This document shows positions 12,174 through 24,326 of a stretch of 64,000 nucleotides of DNA, one piece after another. A program made the position numbers and the translations under genes. The stretch is taken from NCBI GenBank assembly GCA_963576475.1, contig OY754974.1:12029237-12093236 (forward strand), in the 5' to 3' direction. Source of the stretch: Molanna angustata (Eukaryota > Arthropoda > Insecta > Trichoptera > Molannidae). How positions within the stretch are numbered: position 1 is the first letter of the stretch; each line of letters begins with the position of its first letter. The notes beneath the pieces were generated by a model. That model ran no database searches. It was not told the DNA's origin and saw nothing but the letters and a program-made list of their open reading frames with translations.

Positions 12174-13435
12174 AAACTTCGTAGCATCCTCCAGTTAGGA
12201 AGCCACGTGATGTAACTTAAGTGAGCGATTTGGCAATGAAAACATGGTGTTTATTTAGAATTTTGTATTTAGGTAGGACTCTGCATTCGGACCTACGCAT
12301 TTCAATTAGCGAAGAAAATATTGGATAATCCTTTCTCAACATATGATTTAGTGAGTATTATCTACTCCTCTACTAAGTACTTACTAACTGTTGACAATCT
12401 CTGATAATCTAATTTCAACGCTACAGTATTTCACAATTCCAAACACTGTTTGGATACATTTTCATGAACAATGTAAGTATGGATGTATGTATGAATTTCA
12501 GTCGTATGCATGAGTTTGGTGTTAATTAAATGACTCTAACATACACGTCATTATCAGATTGGTTTTACGGTAAATTTAGTTCATTAGAGTTAATGGAAGA
12601 ATTGTTTTATTATCGTATATGTTAAAGTAGACAATACAAAATGCACAACCACAAAATACATCTGTACCATTGTCACGTGATTCAATACAATCATTAATTG
12701 ACATTATTATGTGAGTGAAATAGAGATGATTGAAATTATCGCAGTCCGTGTCGACGATATTATCAGCGAAAAGTTTAATCCAGATTTGAAAAATATATTA
12801 TATTAAATAAAAACATTTAAATAGTACGTTATGTATTATGTATATTCGATGTGAGTCTTCATTATTTGTTTTTTTATGTAGTTTTGAAACACATCATCTT
12901 CGTATATAAGGTTGTACGTATACATAACAATAAACTAAAGCAATTCTATATTTTTCATACTATTAACATTATAAACATATTATATTGAACCTAATCCGTA
13001 ACAAGCAAATAAGGGATTCCATAGAAAAAATATAAGCACCTGTGTAAATATTGTTACCTTCTTCTTTCTACTTTTTAAAAGGCTTTATTTCACCGTTGCC
13101 AGTGTTCTCACGAGAATTTTCAGATAAAAGATATTTAAAAGTAAATAGGTACAGTTCGTTCGGAGACAATTTTTTTTTATAAAAAAATATTAATTTTTTA
13201 AATATTTATTTTAACAATTACCTACACAACATTCTAAACATACACAATAACTTTTAGTACATAGATACAATCAAACATAACTACTTATACATATTAAAAA
13301 AAAACAAAAACGCCGAAACACCCCAACTTTGTAGATAATTTAATTTTCTATAAAAAATATGCAAATTACAGAAAGTCTCAATTTTATTTTGTGATCACTG
13401 ATCAGATGAAAATGACGAGAACAAATAAGTACCTT
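12174..13435. other. AT-rich stretch, little recognised
   Basis: No gene seen. A short piece at about 13303-13365 ('gccgaaacaccccaac' followed by 'gataatttaattttctataaaaaata') matches the interior of Family 1, so this is probably an old fragment of that family. Confidence 0.45.
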
Positions 13436-14593
13436 ACATTCTTCGACCGATAATTCAGACTCTTCAGATTCACTTTATGATGATAAGCTGTCACCTGTAT
13501 TTACAACAAACGTGTTCTTATCCATAATAGAATCCATAAAAGCATTACTTAGTTTGTATTTTTCTTCATCTTTTTGGAAATGTTGACACAATTGAATCCA
13601 ATCATTGCCCAACACAATTGCTGGTAATTTGCGATATTTTTTCTTCTACCAAAGCACGTACACTTTCCATTGTTAATGATACATTTTTAGATCCCACATA
13701 ACTTTTTATTATGGACCACATATTTTCAATTGGAAATGATATACTTTTACTCTGTAACCAATCACTATCACAATAACAGATCTTTGTTGAAGATTAGGAA
13801 TTAATTTCTCTTTCAGCCATTTTTCATAATTTGTATTGTTCATATCGTTATGAGAGTCGCCAGTTTTCTGGTGAGATTCATACATCAGAAAAGCATTGGG
13901 AATAAAACATGCCTCACCTCTCGCGTGAACAATAATATATCGTGAGCCTTTCGAAATTGGTTTCCTTAACCCTTCATTTGAACCATCGGACCAAGACATT
14001 CCTGATGTGTGGGTAGAGTGAATGTAGGTTTCATCCATATATACAATGGCCTACCTTCAGAACGATATTTAGTCATTTTTTCTAAGAATGTAATTCTTTA
14101 AAAACTACATCACTTTTTCGATTAATAATTTTATATTGTCTTCTGTTTTTTTTTCCATTTGAAACCCAGTTCTTTGACTATGTGCTACAAAGAAGTTCTT
14201 CCACCCATAAAGTTTATGTCCGATTTTAAAACAACTAATATTTTCGACAGTGTAGGGAGTTCTTTTTTGTAACATGAAAATCTTGTATGCACCGTCTTAT
14301 AACTACACTGTCGAAACTATCGACATTAATTTTTTTTAGGGATTTCCATTTTTTTTCGGAGAAGAAAAAGAAGTACCAATCGGGAGTTGATTTATTTTTT
14401 TCCCTTATTATATTTTTTACAGTCGCAATAGATAATTTAGATGCTTTTGATGTTTGTTCTAACGGAGATATTGTATTATTATTGTTTTTATAGGTATTGT
14501 TCCCGGAAATACTCGTAGGTACATATTAAAAATGAGTTCTTTGGATTGACGGAAACGAGGTATGCCACGTCCTAATTTTGTATTTTGTGACAT
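13436..14593 (-). pseudogene. Dead Tc1/mariner (IS630 superfamily) DDE transposase
   Basis: Read on the minus strand from an ATG at 14593, pieces in several frames line up with an insect DDE_3-type transposase of the IS630/Tc1/mariner superfamily, which cuts and pastes DNA. The N-terminal helix-turn-helix part is broken by frameshifts; 'DSFDSVVIRR' and 'DFHVTKK' belong to it. The longest open piece (13709-14038) has 'MDETYIHSTHTSGMSWSDG', with the first catalytic Asp, 'ISKGSRYIIVHARGEACF' and 'NYEKWLKEKLIPNL'. The second catalytic Asp, expected as VVIDNASYH, is replaced (VIVIGYR...YH). A deletion and frameshift follow, then 'PIENMWSIIKSYVGSKN' containing the third acidic residue, and an acidic tail 'SESEESELSVEEC' ending near 13436. 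It cannot make active enzyme. Confidence 0.8.
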
Positions 14594-15477
14594 ATTGAAT
14601 GAAACTATTATATACTCAACTAAAAAAAACTATTATGTTATTTTAGTTAAAAACATAACTTTTATTAAAATCAATATTATTATGCAAAACACCCTATACT
14701 TTCAAGTCTGAAGCGGTACTGATTTAAGTATGTGTGTGCGATCGGCCAATGGCGCTAGTACTAATAAAATCTCAATGTATATGTACACTTCGATATCATT
14801 GACATGCATTAACACTTCTACCAAGGTTTATTAAAGTTTCGAATGGGATGTACTTACATATTTTATGATAACCCCCAGGTGAAACCCAAGGAAAAATCAC
14901 ATTTTATGATAACCCCCAGATGAAACCCAAATCCATTTTATAAGAATCACATGTGAAAAAAAGAGGGAGGGGGATGAACGAAAGAGGCCAAAAAATGCAA
15001 AAAACAAAAGAAGGCAAAAAAACAAAAAAAGGCAAAAAACAAAAGAAGGAAAAAAAACAAAAGAAGGGCCCAACGACAAATCTTTCTGTAACACTTTCGA
15101 TGACGATTTATAAAAACAGCTGACTCGTTCTTAATACTAACATTAAATCATTTTCCATTGTCCAATCTTTCTGAGTTTTATGTACACACCTGCTTCCAAT
15201 TAAATTATCTTCAATCTAATTTCAAATCACTTCCCAAAGTCTATTATTTGAGACAAAAGAGACGGAAAGGACTGAAGGGAGGGACTTAAGGGACAGAGGG
15301 GATTGATTTTTAAAAACTTATTTATATATGTTCATTTTTATTCATTTATCATATAAAATATGCAGTTCAAAAGTTACCAAAAATATGTCTTGATGAGTTT
15401 GCTTATTGCTTCACATTTACCTTCTCGGGCAACGCCGGGTATAAATAAATAGTAATAATAATAAATTATATTTTTAT
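14594..15477. other. Non-coding, with short duplication and A-rich simple repeat
   Basis: A ~35-base block with core 'ttttatgataacccccag' is repeated in tandem at about 14857-14891 and 14899-14933. 14960-15070 is an AAAAGAAGGC-like purine-rich simple repeat. Near 15420 'ctcgggcaacgccgggta' resembles the hairpin end of insect Helitron-type elements, but no element could be delimited. Confidence 0.5.
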
Positions 15478-15840
15478 TGACAAACTTTTTAACATCTCAA
15501 TAGAGACGAAGTTGGGATATTATAGAAGAACCAGGAACTCAAGGAACCTACAGGGCTTACGAACTGTCATCGGCTGGTTTATGTGATCACTTTATGCGTT
15601 TGCGCAACGTTCACCAATTATGCCTTCTTATTGAGTTCCCTTATAAATGCAATTTTTGAAAGTTCCCTTATAAATGCTATATAAGTATTTGAATAATGTG
15701 TATCAATTCACATGAGAATAAGACATCTATAAAGTAACGAAGATGTTAATAAGTTTGCCAAGAAAAATATCATTTAACTCCCGACAGGTAAAATATCCAA
15801 TGTTTGCGTATATGCAATTAAAAAATATTTGAATAAATTC
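15478..15840 (+). repeat. Family 2 repeat, copy 1
   Basis: A non-coding repeat with blocks 'tctcaatagagacgaagttg', 'ctacagggcttacga', 'catcggctggttta', 'tgatcactttatgcg' and, at its other end, 'actcccgacaggta...aatccaatgtttgcg.atatgcaat'. Matching copies lie at 23613-23930, 44460-44532 and around the Penelope insertion at 48115-49620. No coding capacity; superfamily unknown. Confidence 0.75.
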
Positions 15841-16193
15841 TTGTTTCCAACAGTAGGTTCCTACCAACTACCAACATGTCCGGAGTTTTATCAAGATCAA
15901 AAAAAAAATTTGCAGTTTTTTCAACCAAAAAACATACAACATCAACTTTGAACTTCTCAGCACCCCAACAAGAATTTTTCACGGAAAAAAATCATTAATT
16001 TGTAAGACGTACTAGAATTAAATATATGGCGATGTGGACAAATCTTTTGACATCTGTATTACGCATCTAGAGAAAAAAAACTACACTGAAACGTCGTTTC
16101 ATTTTCAGTGTGAAATGTTCCACAGATATTCGAACACTTAAATTAGAAAAATCACATTGAAAATAAAATGCAGTCTACTATAATATACAACAC
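15841..16193. other. AT-rich stretch, nothing recognised
   Basis: No gene or clear repeat boundary seen. Confidence 0.5.
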
Positions 16194-16930
16194 ACACACA
16201 CAATAATAATAATCAGTGGCACTACAACCCATCGTGGGTCCTGGCCTCCTCCAGAAGCTCCCTCCACCCCTCCCTGACCATCGCTTCCTGCCGCCAATTT
16301 ACAATGCCCATCGTCTGAAAGTCCCTCTCTGCTCCATCTAACCATCTCAGTTTTGGCCAACCAACGCTTCTTCTGCCCATTGGTCTTGTAGCGAATATCC
16401 TTTTTAGTGGACAGGTTTCGTCCATTCTCGCTACGTGACCCAGCCATCGGAGCCGGCATATTTTGATGTACCGGGTGACGTGTACATCAGAGTACAACTG
16501 GTACAGTTCGTGGTTGTACCTGATACGCCAGGCTCCATTTTCGCATACGGGGCCATAAATGCGTCTCAATATTTTTCTTTCAAAGGTGTTTAACCTTGTT
16601 TCATCGGCCTTTGTTAGGGTCCACGTTTCAGCAGCATATGTTAAGACTGGTCGTATGAGAGTCTTGTACAGTTGGACTTTTGTTCTCTTTGGTATAGTAA
16701 TACCAGACTTTAATTGGTTTTGCAATCCAAAATAACATTTGTCTGCTGCTGTTACTCTTCTTTTTATTTCATCCCCAACTTCATTGTTGTTGGTTATTAG
16801 TGAGCCAAGATAGGTAAACTTGTCCACCGCTTCGAAACTATAGTTTCCAACATCAAAGGGCACCAGAGGTGGGCTCGTAATCAATGGGTTGGACAGTAAA
16901 TATTTTGTCTTTTGTTCGTTAATAATCAGT
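16194..16930 (-). pseudogene. 5'-truncated RTE-like LINE, C-terminal ORF 16222-16884
   Basis: The 220-codon minus-strand frame is the C-terminal third of an RTE-type reverse transcriptase: 'FTYLGSLITNNNEVGDEI', 'LIRPVLTYAAETWTLTKADE', 'RRIYGPVCENGAWRIRYNHE' and 'ICRLRWLGHVARMDE'. Catalytic YADD and the endonuclease are missing. The 3' end, at the left, carries a short TTATTATTATTG/TGTGTG tail, as expected for RTE elements, which end in simple repeats and not poly(A). The family differs from the 31-34 kb RTE. The frame is open, so the copy is not very old. Confidence 0.85.
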
Positions 16931-16975
16931 CAATCAGTCCAACCTCCCTTGCAGCTCTTTCAAGGCCAATGAAAC

Positions 16976-16978
<3 letters not shown>

Positions 16979-17014
<36 letters not shown>
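16979..17014. repeat. (CA)n microsatellite
   Basis: About 17 CA units directly upstream of an RTE 3' fragment. Confidence 0.9.
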
Positions 17015-17018
<4 letters not shown>

Positions 17019-17029
17019 TATAAATACTT

Positions 17030-17185
17030 TGCGTGAAAATGTTAGAAGCGTGAACAACAGACGAACATGTATAAGACGACGCATGAATGTTGACTAGGCA
17101 ATGCATGTGAGATAAGATAGAAAAATGTGGCGTTCGATTCTCTCTGCCTATCCCGCGAAGATCATGGCGTGATCGTATGTATGTA
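17030..17185 (+). pseudogene. RTE 3'-end fragment
   Basis: Plus-strand translation gives 'ENVRSVNNRRTCIRRRMNVD', a stop, then pieces like 'WRSILSAYPAKIMA', the last residues of the same RTE family as 10739-11209 and 31282-34299, followed by a TATGTATGTA tail. Two stop changes break it. Confidence 0.8.
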
Positions 17186-17224
17186 CATATATAAAGAAAG
17201 AAAAATGCGCAGAGAGTGGTATAT

Positions 17225-18224
<1,000 letters not shown>

Positions 18225-18650
18225 TGAAGCTTTCTGTTTCTGGGGATTGATAATGGCTTCTTGCAGAACTCTAAAAGATTACACGAAGATCACAAGAAAA
18301 TTCCAGAAACCTATAAAACATTGCAGATATTGCAGCTTTGGTGCAAAAAGTAACTGATTGTAAGGAAAAAGTTGGTTTGCCGTACGCTGAAAGTGAAGAT
18401 GTAGTCTTGAATTCTAAGAATGAAAGACTAAGGAAATCGAAGGAGTTGTGGCCATCACCAAACTCCCCACTGCATAAGTTACACATACGACTACGTATGA
18501 CAAATATTGGGATATATAAATAATGAAAACAATTTGAAATCGTCACGTTGAACTCGTTGCGCAGATCGTATATTTGTCTTTTTCTTGGTTATCTACTGCC
18601 ACCACTACCCGCTCTGCATGTGGGGACTGTAATCGGCCCCTTCACAGAAT
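18225..18650 (-). repeat. Two LINE 3' UTR fragments related to 36130-36290
   Basis: 18225-18360 ('tctggggattgataatggc', 'ttgcagaactctaaaaga', 'aacattgcagatattgcagc') and 18595-18650 ('accactacccgctctgcatg', 'ggggactgtaatcggcccctt') both match the untranslated end of the R1-like element at 36-37 kb. They are diverged and have no coding sequence. Confidence 0.55.
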
Positions 18651-20039
18651 GACAACGAAAAAAATGCATTGCACGAAAAGAAGCTCATGGAGCCCTATAG
18701 ATTAGCAATCTCTAGATTAGCAATGTGAATGGAAGATTCACACTCGTGGACTTCTGAAACATCAGGGGTCACCAAGATCTCTGTAAAATATTAACCTTCT
18801 GGGAATCTAACAATTGTAAGGCGTTTTTCTTGATTGGTATATGTGCAAACCGCCCCCCTCCACGGCGAAAAGTTCAAAATTTTGGTGGGATCTAAACAAT
18901 TTCATAATACGCCATACACATAAAAAACAAAAAGTTACTTGTAAAACCTACATATTCTTCACGATTATAATAAAGAGTGTCGTAAAATACTGACAAAAAA
19001 CTTCTTTCTCCTATAATGTCAATGACAAACTTGTGCTGTGCTGCCCAGAACAGATCTTCCTCTCGTCTTATTCCTATCCCTTTTTTACTCAAAATATCGT
19101 AAACCATGGATAATTGAACCTAAAATTTGTTTGCAATGTTCTTTGCGATCAATATCTCTGTAAGCTTTGTTGAAATTAGATGGGGAAAATATGGCTAGAG
19201 TAGGTTATTCGATAAAAATTCGCATAGTCACTCTACCGAGGTTTGACTTAACGTCACCCGAAAAAGCCGTTGTGATTATTATTCGATTAAATTAATTTGA
19301 AAAATTAACTAAAAATTACTTTGAGAAATGCTGACTAACGCGGCGGAAAATTTCGTCTCACCTATAAAAATAATAACGGGGTTAACATTGTTTAATTAGT
19401 CGATAATGTCGTAAAATTTTATGGCGGGAAATTAAATACGAGTTCCTAAAAAACTGTGTTTTACTATGTCAAAAGAAAATTGAATAATATTTCAACGAAA
19501 ACATATTTTGTTTGTTAAAGTTAAGTTAAAAAAAAACTATTATAAAATGTGTGACGATATTACACGACGAATAAAAATCATGAAATTTGACGTAAAACGA
19601 AATTTGTTAAGTTGAAAACTTGAAATTGCAAACGTCACTATGGATTATTTGTTCTAGAATCAATTGATAGGGCTCTTGTCAGCCGAAACAATCGTCCTCT
19701 AAAAATAGGATAACTTTTTGTGGAAATAAAACCAGGGAACTTGATTTTAAAACTATAAGAACGGTGTAATTACTTTTAACCTAAGTGCTAATATTGAGTT
19801 GCTATTGATAGTTCAAATTTCAAGAAATTATAAATCATAATATTCAGCTTATAGGCAAAAACGTAGGTATTTACGATATTTTGTATTATTGTTACGAATA
19901 TCAAAGACTGCGATGAGAACATCGTCAATCTCTTTTCAGAGTTTAAGAATCTGTTTTCAGAGAGAGAATCTGTTGTTAGATTGTTTCAATATTTTGGACA
20001 GAAGAGGAAAAGTCGCAGTCACCTACCCCACTCCATAGG
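18651..20039. other. AT-rich stretch, nothing recognised
   Basis: No credible gene. A 71-codon minus-strand frame at 18892-19107 has no motif. Confidence 0.5.
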
Positions 20040-20640
20040 GAACGTTATAGAACTAAGTGTTCTGTTCATCCCCGGAGCGGCTGCTCGTCGGACGAAACAA
20101 GAACTACCACCATGCATATTTCATACCGCTGCCACTAAGAGTCCAACCACACTCGTGAAGGCCCGTGAATCATAGCAGGGGTTACCCTCCCAGCAGCTCC
20201 ACGAACAACAGACTGCCACAGGGAGCCTTTGCCACGCCCGTAGTACTTTCAGTTCTTCGATTTCCACACCAGGCGCAGCGTCAGCTGCACCTGTCTCGTC
20301 ATCAACACGGGTACCGCCGAGTGGGTCGTGCCGACCAATCATCACGGGGGGCTCCTCCACCCCTTAGTACTCATGTTAGCGAATTTCAGGTACACCACCG
20401 GACAGTACTTTCAGTGCTTCGATTTCCATCGCCCGATAATGCAGACTTACTCATCGCCACGTTTGATGAGTCACCGCCGAGCGAGGCATTAAGGCGTCTG
20501 CCCTGCTCTTCCATAGGTTAGAATTGAAGAGGGCACAGACCTGTTGCCCAGAATCCTAGGGTGGGGCTGCAGCCACTATCAACTTTACTGGCAAGGCCCC
20601 TATGGCCGCAACCTAGCCCCTGAATATTTTGGACAAAATG
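20040..20640 (-). repeat. GC-rich repeat, second copy at 40869-41409
   Basis: A GC-rich island in an AT-rich background. Read on the minus strand it shares ordered blocks with 40869-41409: 'ggctaggttgcggc', 'cagtaaag', 'tgtgccctc.tcaattct', 'agaagagcagg.c.gacgcct' and 'ctcgctcggc.gt.actc.tcaaac'. This is typical of the 5' untranslated leader of a LINE (R1-like groups have such GC-rich leaders), but no ORF follows in either copy, so the parent element is unknown. Open frames of 64-118 codons here lack motifs. Confidence 0.5.
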
Positions 20641-20659
20641 ATGGATATTTTTGTTTAAT

Positions 20660-20926
20660 CTTCTTGTGCCGCTCTTTACGTTGGTAAGCGGCCGTCACAC
20701 CAAACTCATCACTATTTTGCCCCAACTTAATGAGCAACGCCGCATCCGGAATTCCGTATCACTGCCTGACATTTTTACGCCACAATTTTCTTATACGCAC
20801 CATACCTTGCCTTCCCTCTGTCTTTCCCTTCATAATGAGTTGTAGAAGTCCATATTTATCACCACCAAAGTATGCGGCTTTGCGTTTATTGACAGTGGTC
20901 AGCTACTCTGTTTCTTTCCCCATCAT
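20660..20926 (-). pseudogene. LINE C-terminal fragment
   Basis: From an in-frame Met at 20926 the minus strand reads 'MMGKETE', a stop, 'LTTVNKRKAAYFGGDKYG', 'LLQLIMKGKTEGRQG', 'RKLWRKNVRQ' and another stop. This is the conserved end of an insect LINE (RTE/I-type 'LLQLIMKGK..G.R..GR' region). At least two stops are present. Confidence 0.65.
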
Positions 20927-20945
20927 GTTTAAATCTCGTTTATGC

Positions 20946-21889
20946 TTTTGTGTTGATAGTATTATTGAGGAGAAGGCATAGGAGGGATCACGTATAAAGA
21001 ATGGTCTCCCAAAGTCTACAAGGATTTGCACTACATGAAAAACCAGAGAGAATAAGGATACTTAGAAGACCTCACAAAAAGTGGAAAGACAGCTGGGCAT
21101 CTTCTATACAAGAGAGAGCAAACTCCAAGCAAACAGCCCTCAAGTAGCCTTCCATCAGTGAAATAAGAATAAAGTTTTTTTGATCGAAATGGATTACTCT
21201 TCAATCCACTGTGTATGTTTGATCATTTAAATGGCAGTAAACTATCCTCTTACTAAGTCAGTATAAGCTTTTTCATCTCCTTATGATCTTTGAATGCAAT
21301 TTAATGGGTCTTATTTTTACTGTTGACATTCTTCAAACAACGAGACACTTAAATTAACTCTCCGAAATTGAAAGAATTTTGGAAGAAATTAATGATCCTT
21401 GTATTTTGTAGGTTGAACTTTGGGGTAACTACATAGAGACCGAAATTCCATAGAATACAGAACGATTTATAATATTTATGCAAACCCCATTGACGAATTG
21501 GGGACGAACCCCATTTTTAAGATACCTTTTTAAGAAATCGTGTCAAAACGCTCAAAAATATATAGCGCATTTTAACATCGTTTTAAATATTTCTTTTGTC
21601 TCTTCACATAAGAATTAATATGGTCAACCCTAGGATTTCTTCCCATGATAATAGAATAAACTTTGAGTTAAATCAGAGTTATATCGTTTGTTTTAAAAAG
21701 GTTTTCAACCATAATCCACATCTAGGTCGGTTTTATGGAAATAGTAGGTACTAAACTCAACGTACGTGTTGGATAAACTTTGCATTCATATTATTCAGAT
21801 TATTTTAATATAGGTACATAATATAATATATGTACACAAACAATGCAAAACTGTTGTATTTTAACAGCCATAATGTAAATATCGCGTCT
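20946..21889. other. Mostly non-coding; weak LINE remnant
   Basis: At about 21055-21147 the plus strand reads 'RIRILRRPHKKWKDSWAS', like the 'GRPRKRW.D' region near the end of LINE proteins, but this is weak. Nothing else recognised. Confidence 0.35.
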
Positions 21890-22011
21890 CATATTTCATT
21901 TTCTGTAAAGCACAGGCTTAGAATAGTGCTTCCACTATTTTCTATTATCCCCGTATGAGCCGGGTAATCGAAAATACAAGAAGCCAAAACAACATCTCAC
22001 ATAGTTCTGGG
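21890..22011 (+). repeat. Family 3 repeat, left half
   Basis: Matches the copy at 28315-28505 ('gaatagtgcttccact', 'gggtaatc', 'aacatctcacatagttc'). It is interrupted by a Family 4 MITE and a Family 1 element and resumes near 23221. Confidence 0.6.
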
Positions 22012-22124
22012 GGGCAAGTCTGGTTCGATCGGCGAAATCAAAACCCCAGTGATTATCCATATCATGGATAAAATTATCGTATGGAGTTCTATGACATCTA
22101 AAGATATTGTAGAACTCCATATAA
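22012..22124 (+). mobile_element. Family 4 palindromic MITE, left half
   Basis: Begins 'tggggggcaagtctgg' and runs through 'cggcgaaatcaaa' to 'gaactccatataa', matching the left half of the complete palindrome at 42922-43103. It is cut off where Family 1 begins. Confidence 0.65.
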
Positions 22125-22338
22125 TCCAACTGTCGATTCGTTTATGGGAATTCAATTCTCATAATGAATCGACATTATTAAGCCAAGATGCGTGTACGAA
22201 GGAAAATTTTGTATGGTGTAGTGGACTTTTTGCATGCTAATAACACCAACTAGAGGCCTCGCAGCATATATGTATGTTCCCATACATGGATTTACTCAGA
22301 ATTTGGAGTAGAATATTTTATGTGAGTTTTGTGTGTGT

Positions 22339-22423
<85 letters not shown>

Positions 22424-23213
22424 TGTGTGTGTGTCCCTTGTAACTTTTGATCCGCTCAATTTACAGAGCCCAAATTTTCAGTATATATAAAAAGTTATAG
22501 GCCTACTAAACTTTTATACTCAGAATTGTAAATTTTTGTTTCAGTCGGGGATTAACAACTTTTGAAATTTTAGTTTATTTTACTTTATTTGAATTTTTAC
22601 TTTATTTTTCCATATATCTCAGAAACCATAAAAGCTAGAACGCTGAAAATTGGTAAAAAGATAGAAAAATAGAAAATCTCAAATTATTTTTTTTTTAAAT
22701 TCCAGGGTTTCTCAAACATTTTTTATCAAGAAAAATATTTAATTTTTATGATAAATTTATGAGTTTAACTGCCTATATTTCCATTTTTTTAAAATATCGA
22801 AAAAAGCTTAAACATCCCAACTAGATAATTTAATTTTATATAAAAAATATAAACATTGTATTAGCACATCTCAAATTTTTTTAACAATTTTTATAAAAAT
22901 TGATTTTAGTGACATCACTTCATACAATTTGTATGGAAGTCGCCTATACACAATATGTAAGAAGACTTAATAGTTTGATACTTAAATCTCCAAACATACA
23001 TACACACCATCATACTGTTTTAATATTCTGTGTAGGAAAAATAGACTGACCTCCATACTATCCTATCCTGACAAACATACCTGCATGTTTTATATAGAAA
23101 ATAAAATATCTTCAAATATTTATAAATTTGTGTTGTTTATAGTTTGGTACGTATTCTTTGATTATGCATACTATCGCCATCGACAGTTGGATCTCATGTG
23201 TTACATGCAACTA
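22125..23213 (+). mobile_element. Family 1 copy b (candidate Helentron/HINE)
   Basis: Full-length 1089-bp copy. It starts TCCAACTGTCGATTCG, followed by a hairpin formed with 'AATGAATCGACA', then 'ctagaggcctcgcagcatata', a (GT)n tract at 22331-22436, a long AT-rich body, and the 3' end 'atcgacagttggatctcatg-tgtt-acatgcaacta' with a CATGT/ACATG hairpin. The final CTAG is CTAT here. It has no coding capacity. Confidence 0.75.
22331..22436 (+). repeat. (GT)n microsatellite inside Family 1 copy b
   Basis: About 106 bp of mainly GT units with a few GGGT interruptions, at the same internal position as the tracts in copies a and d. Confidence 0.95.
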
Positions 23214-23345
23214 TGAGCCCCCAGTAATGAGTTTCACCATCCATTGTGGATGTTGCCTTTTAAGGTGAGACGAAACTGGTGTGTGGAAATACACACGTGT
23301 GTCATGCTATATTTTATAATGTAAAGTACACCAGCACACCACACT
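23214..23345 (+). repeat. Family 3 repeat, right half
   Basis: After 'gagccccc', perhaps the last bases of the Family 4 MITE, the Family 3 sequence resumes with 'agtaatgagtttcaccatcc', 'gtggatgttgccttttaagg' and 'gagacgaaact.gtgtgtgg', as in the copies at 28315 and (reverse) 39515. Confidence 0.6.
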
Positions 23346-23612
23346 CAAAAAATGTAGTTGTTAAAAATAAATGATTTACTGCTAATAATAACCAAGCTAC
23401 TTTGTTATTATAGTACCTGCAAGATTCGTTGCTAAGTAAATAATCTGCTTATTTTAACCCAGTAGCTTTGTTAACAATCTGTCGAAATTAATCTAGTTAC
23501 TTGGTTAACAACGGATAACTTTGTATTATTAGCCAAGTAACCTGTCAAAAATTAACCTAATATTATAATATTGTAATATTAGCCAAGTAACTTTCAAATT
23601 CGCATATCGTTT

Positions 23613-23930
23613 TTTTTTAACAGATTTTTAATTATCTCAATAGAGACGAAGTTGGAATATTAATTGTAGGAGAACCGGGAAATCAAGGCACCTACAGGGC
23701 TTACGACCTGTCATCGGCTGGTTTACGTGATCACTTTATGCGCTTGATGACAGGTCGTAATCCCTGTAGGTGCCTTGATTTCCCGGTTCTCCTACAGTAA
23801 ATATTCCAACTTCGTCTCTATTCAGATAATTAAAAATCTGTTAAAAAATACCTTTGACTCCCGACAGGAAAAAAAAATCCAATGTTTGCGCATATGCAAT
23901 AAAAAAAATATTCGATTCGTATATCGTGTC
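23613..23930. repeat. Family 2 repeat as a near-perfect palindrome
   Basis: 23613-23733 (from 'aacagatttttaattatct' through 'gaagttggaatatta', 'gagaaccggg' and 'tacagggcttacgacctgtc') is mirrored by 23746-23848. The centre is 'atcggctggtttacgtgatc' and neighbours. The Family 2 end block (gactcccgacagg, aatccaatgtttgcgcata) follows at 23853-23905. The surrounding 23330-24200 may be a further foldback, since 'cactcaaaaaatgtagtt' at its left recalls 'cactgaaaaaatctgaagtt' (reverse) at its right. Confidence 0.7.
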
Positions 23931-24235
23931 AAATTTGAGAAATATTAATATTTTTATGTATGAAATGTCAAATTTGACAGATGTCGAATACAAAATGTCC
24001 GTATAGGTACCTGTTACTCGGTTAAATTTAAACAAGTAGATTGCTATTGGCAACCAACTTCATTTTAACAGTATTAAATTGTCAGATAATAGCCAAGTGC
24101 AAATTTGTTATTTTTAATCATATATTGGTTAATAACTACCAATATGACTTTAACCGAGCCAAAAAGGTACTTTGCTAACTTCAGATTTTTTCAGTGCACT
24201 CGCTGATTTCCCCACATTGCATTATATGGTAAATT

Positions 24236-24326
24236 AATATTTATTTATTTAATTATTTATTTATTTATTTATTTATATTTATTTATTTATTTATTTATTT
24301 ATTTTATTTATTTATTTATTTAATAA
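24236..24326. repeat. (TTTA)n simple repeat
   Basis: About 90 bp of ATTT units with small interruptions. Confidence 0.9.
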
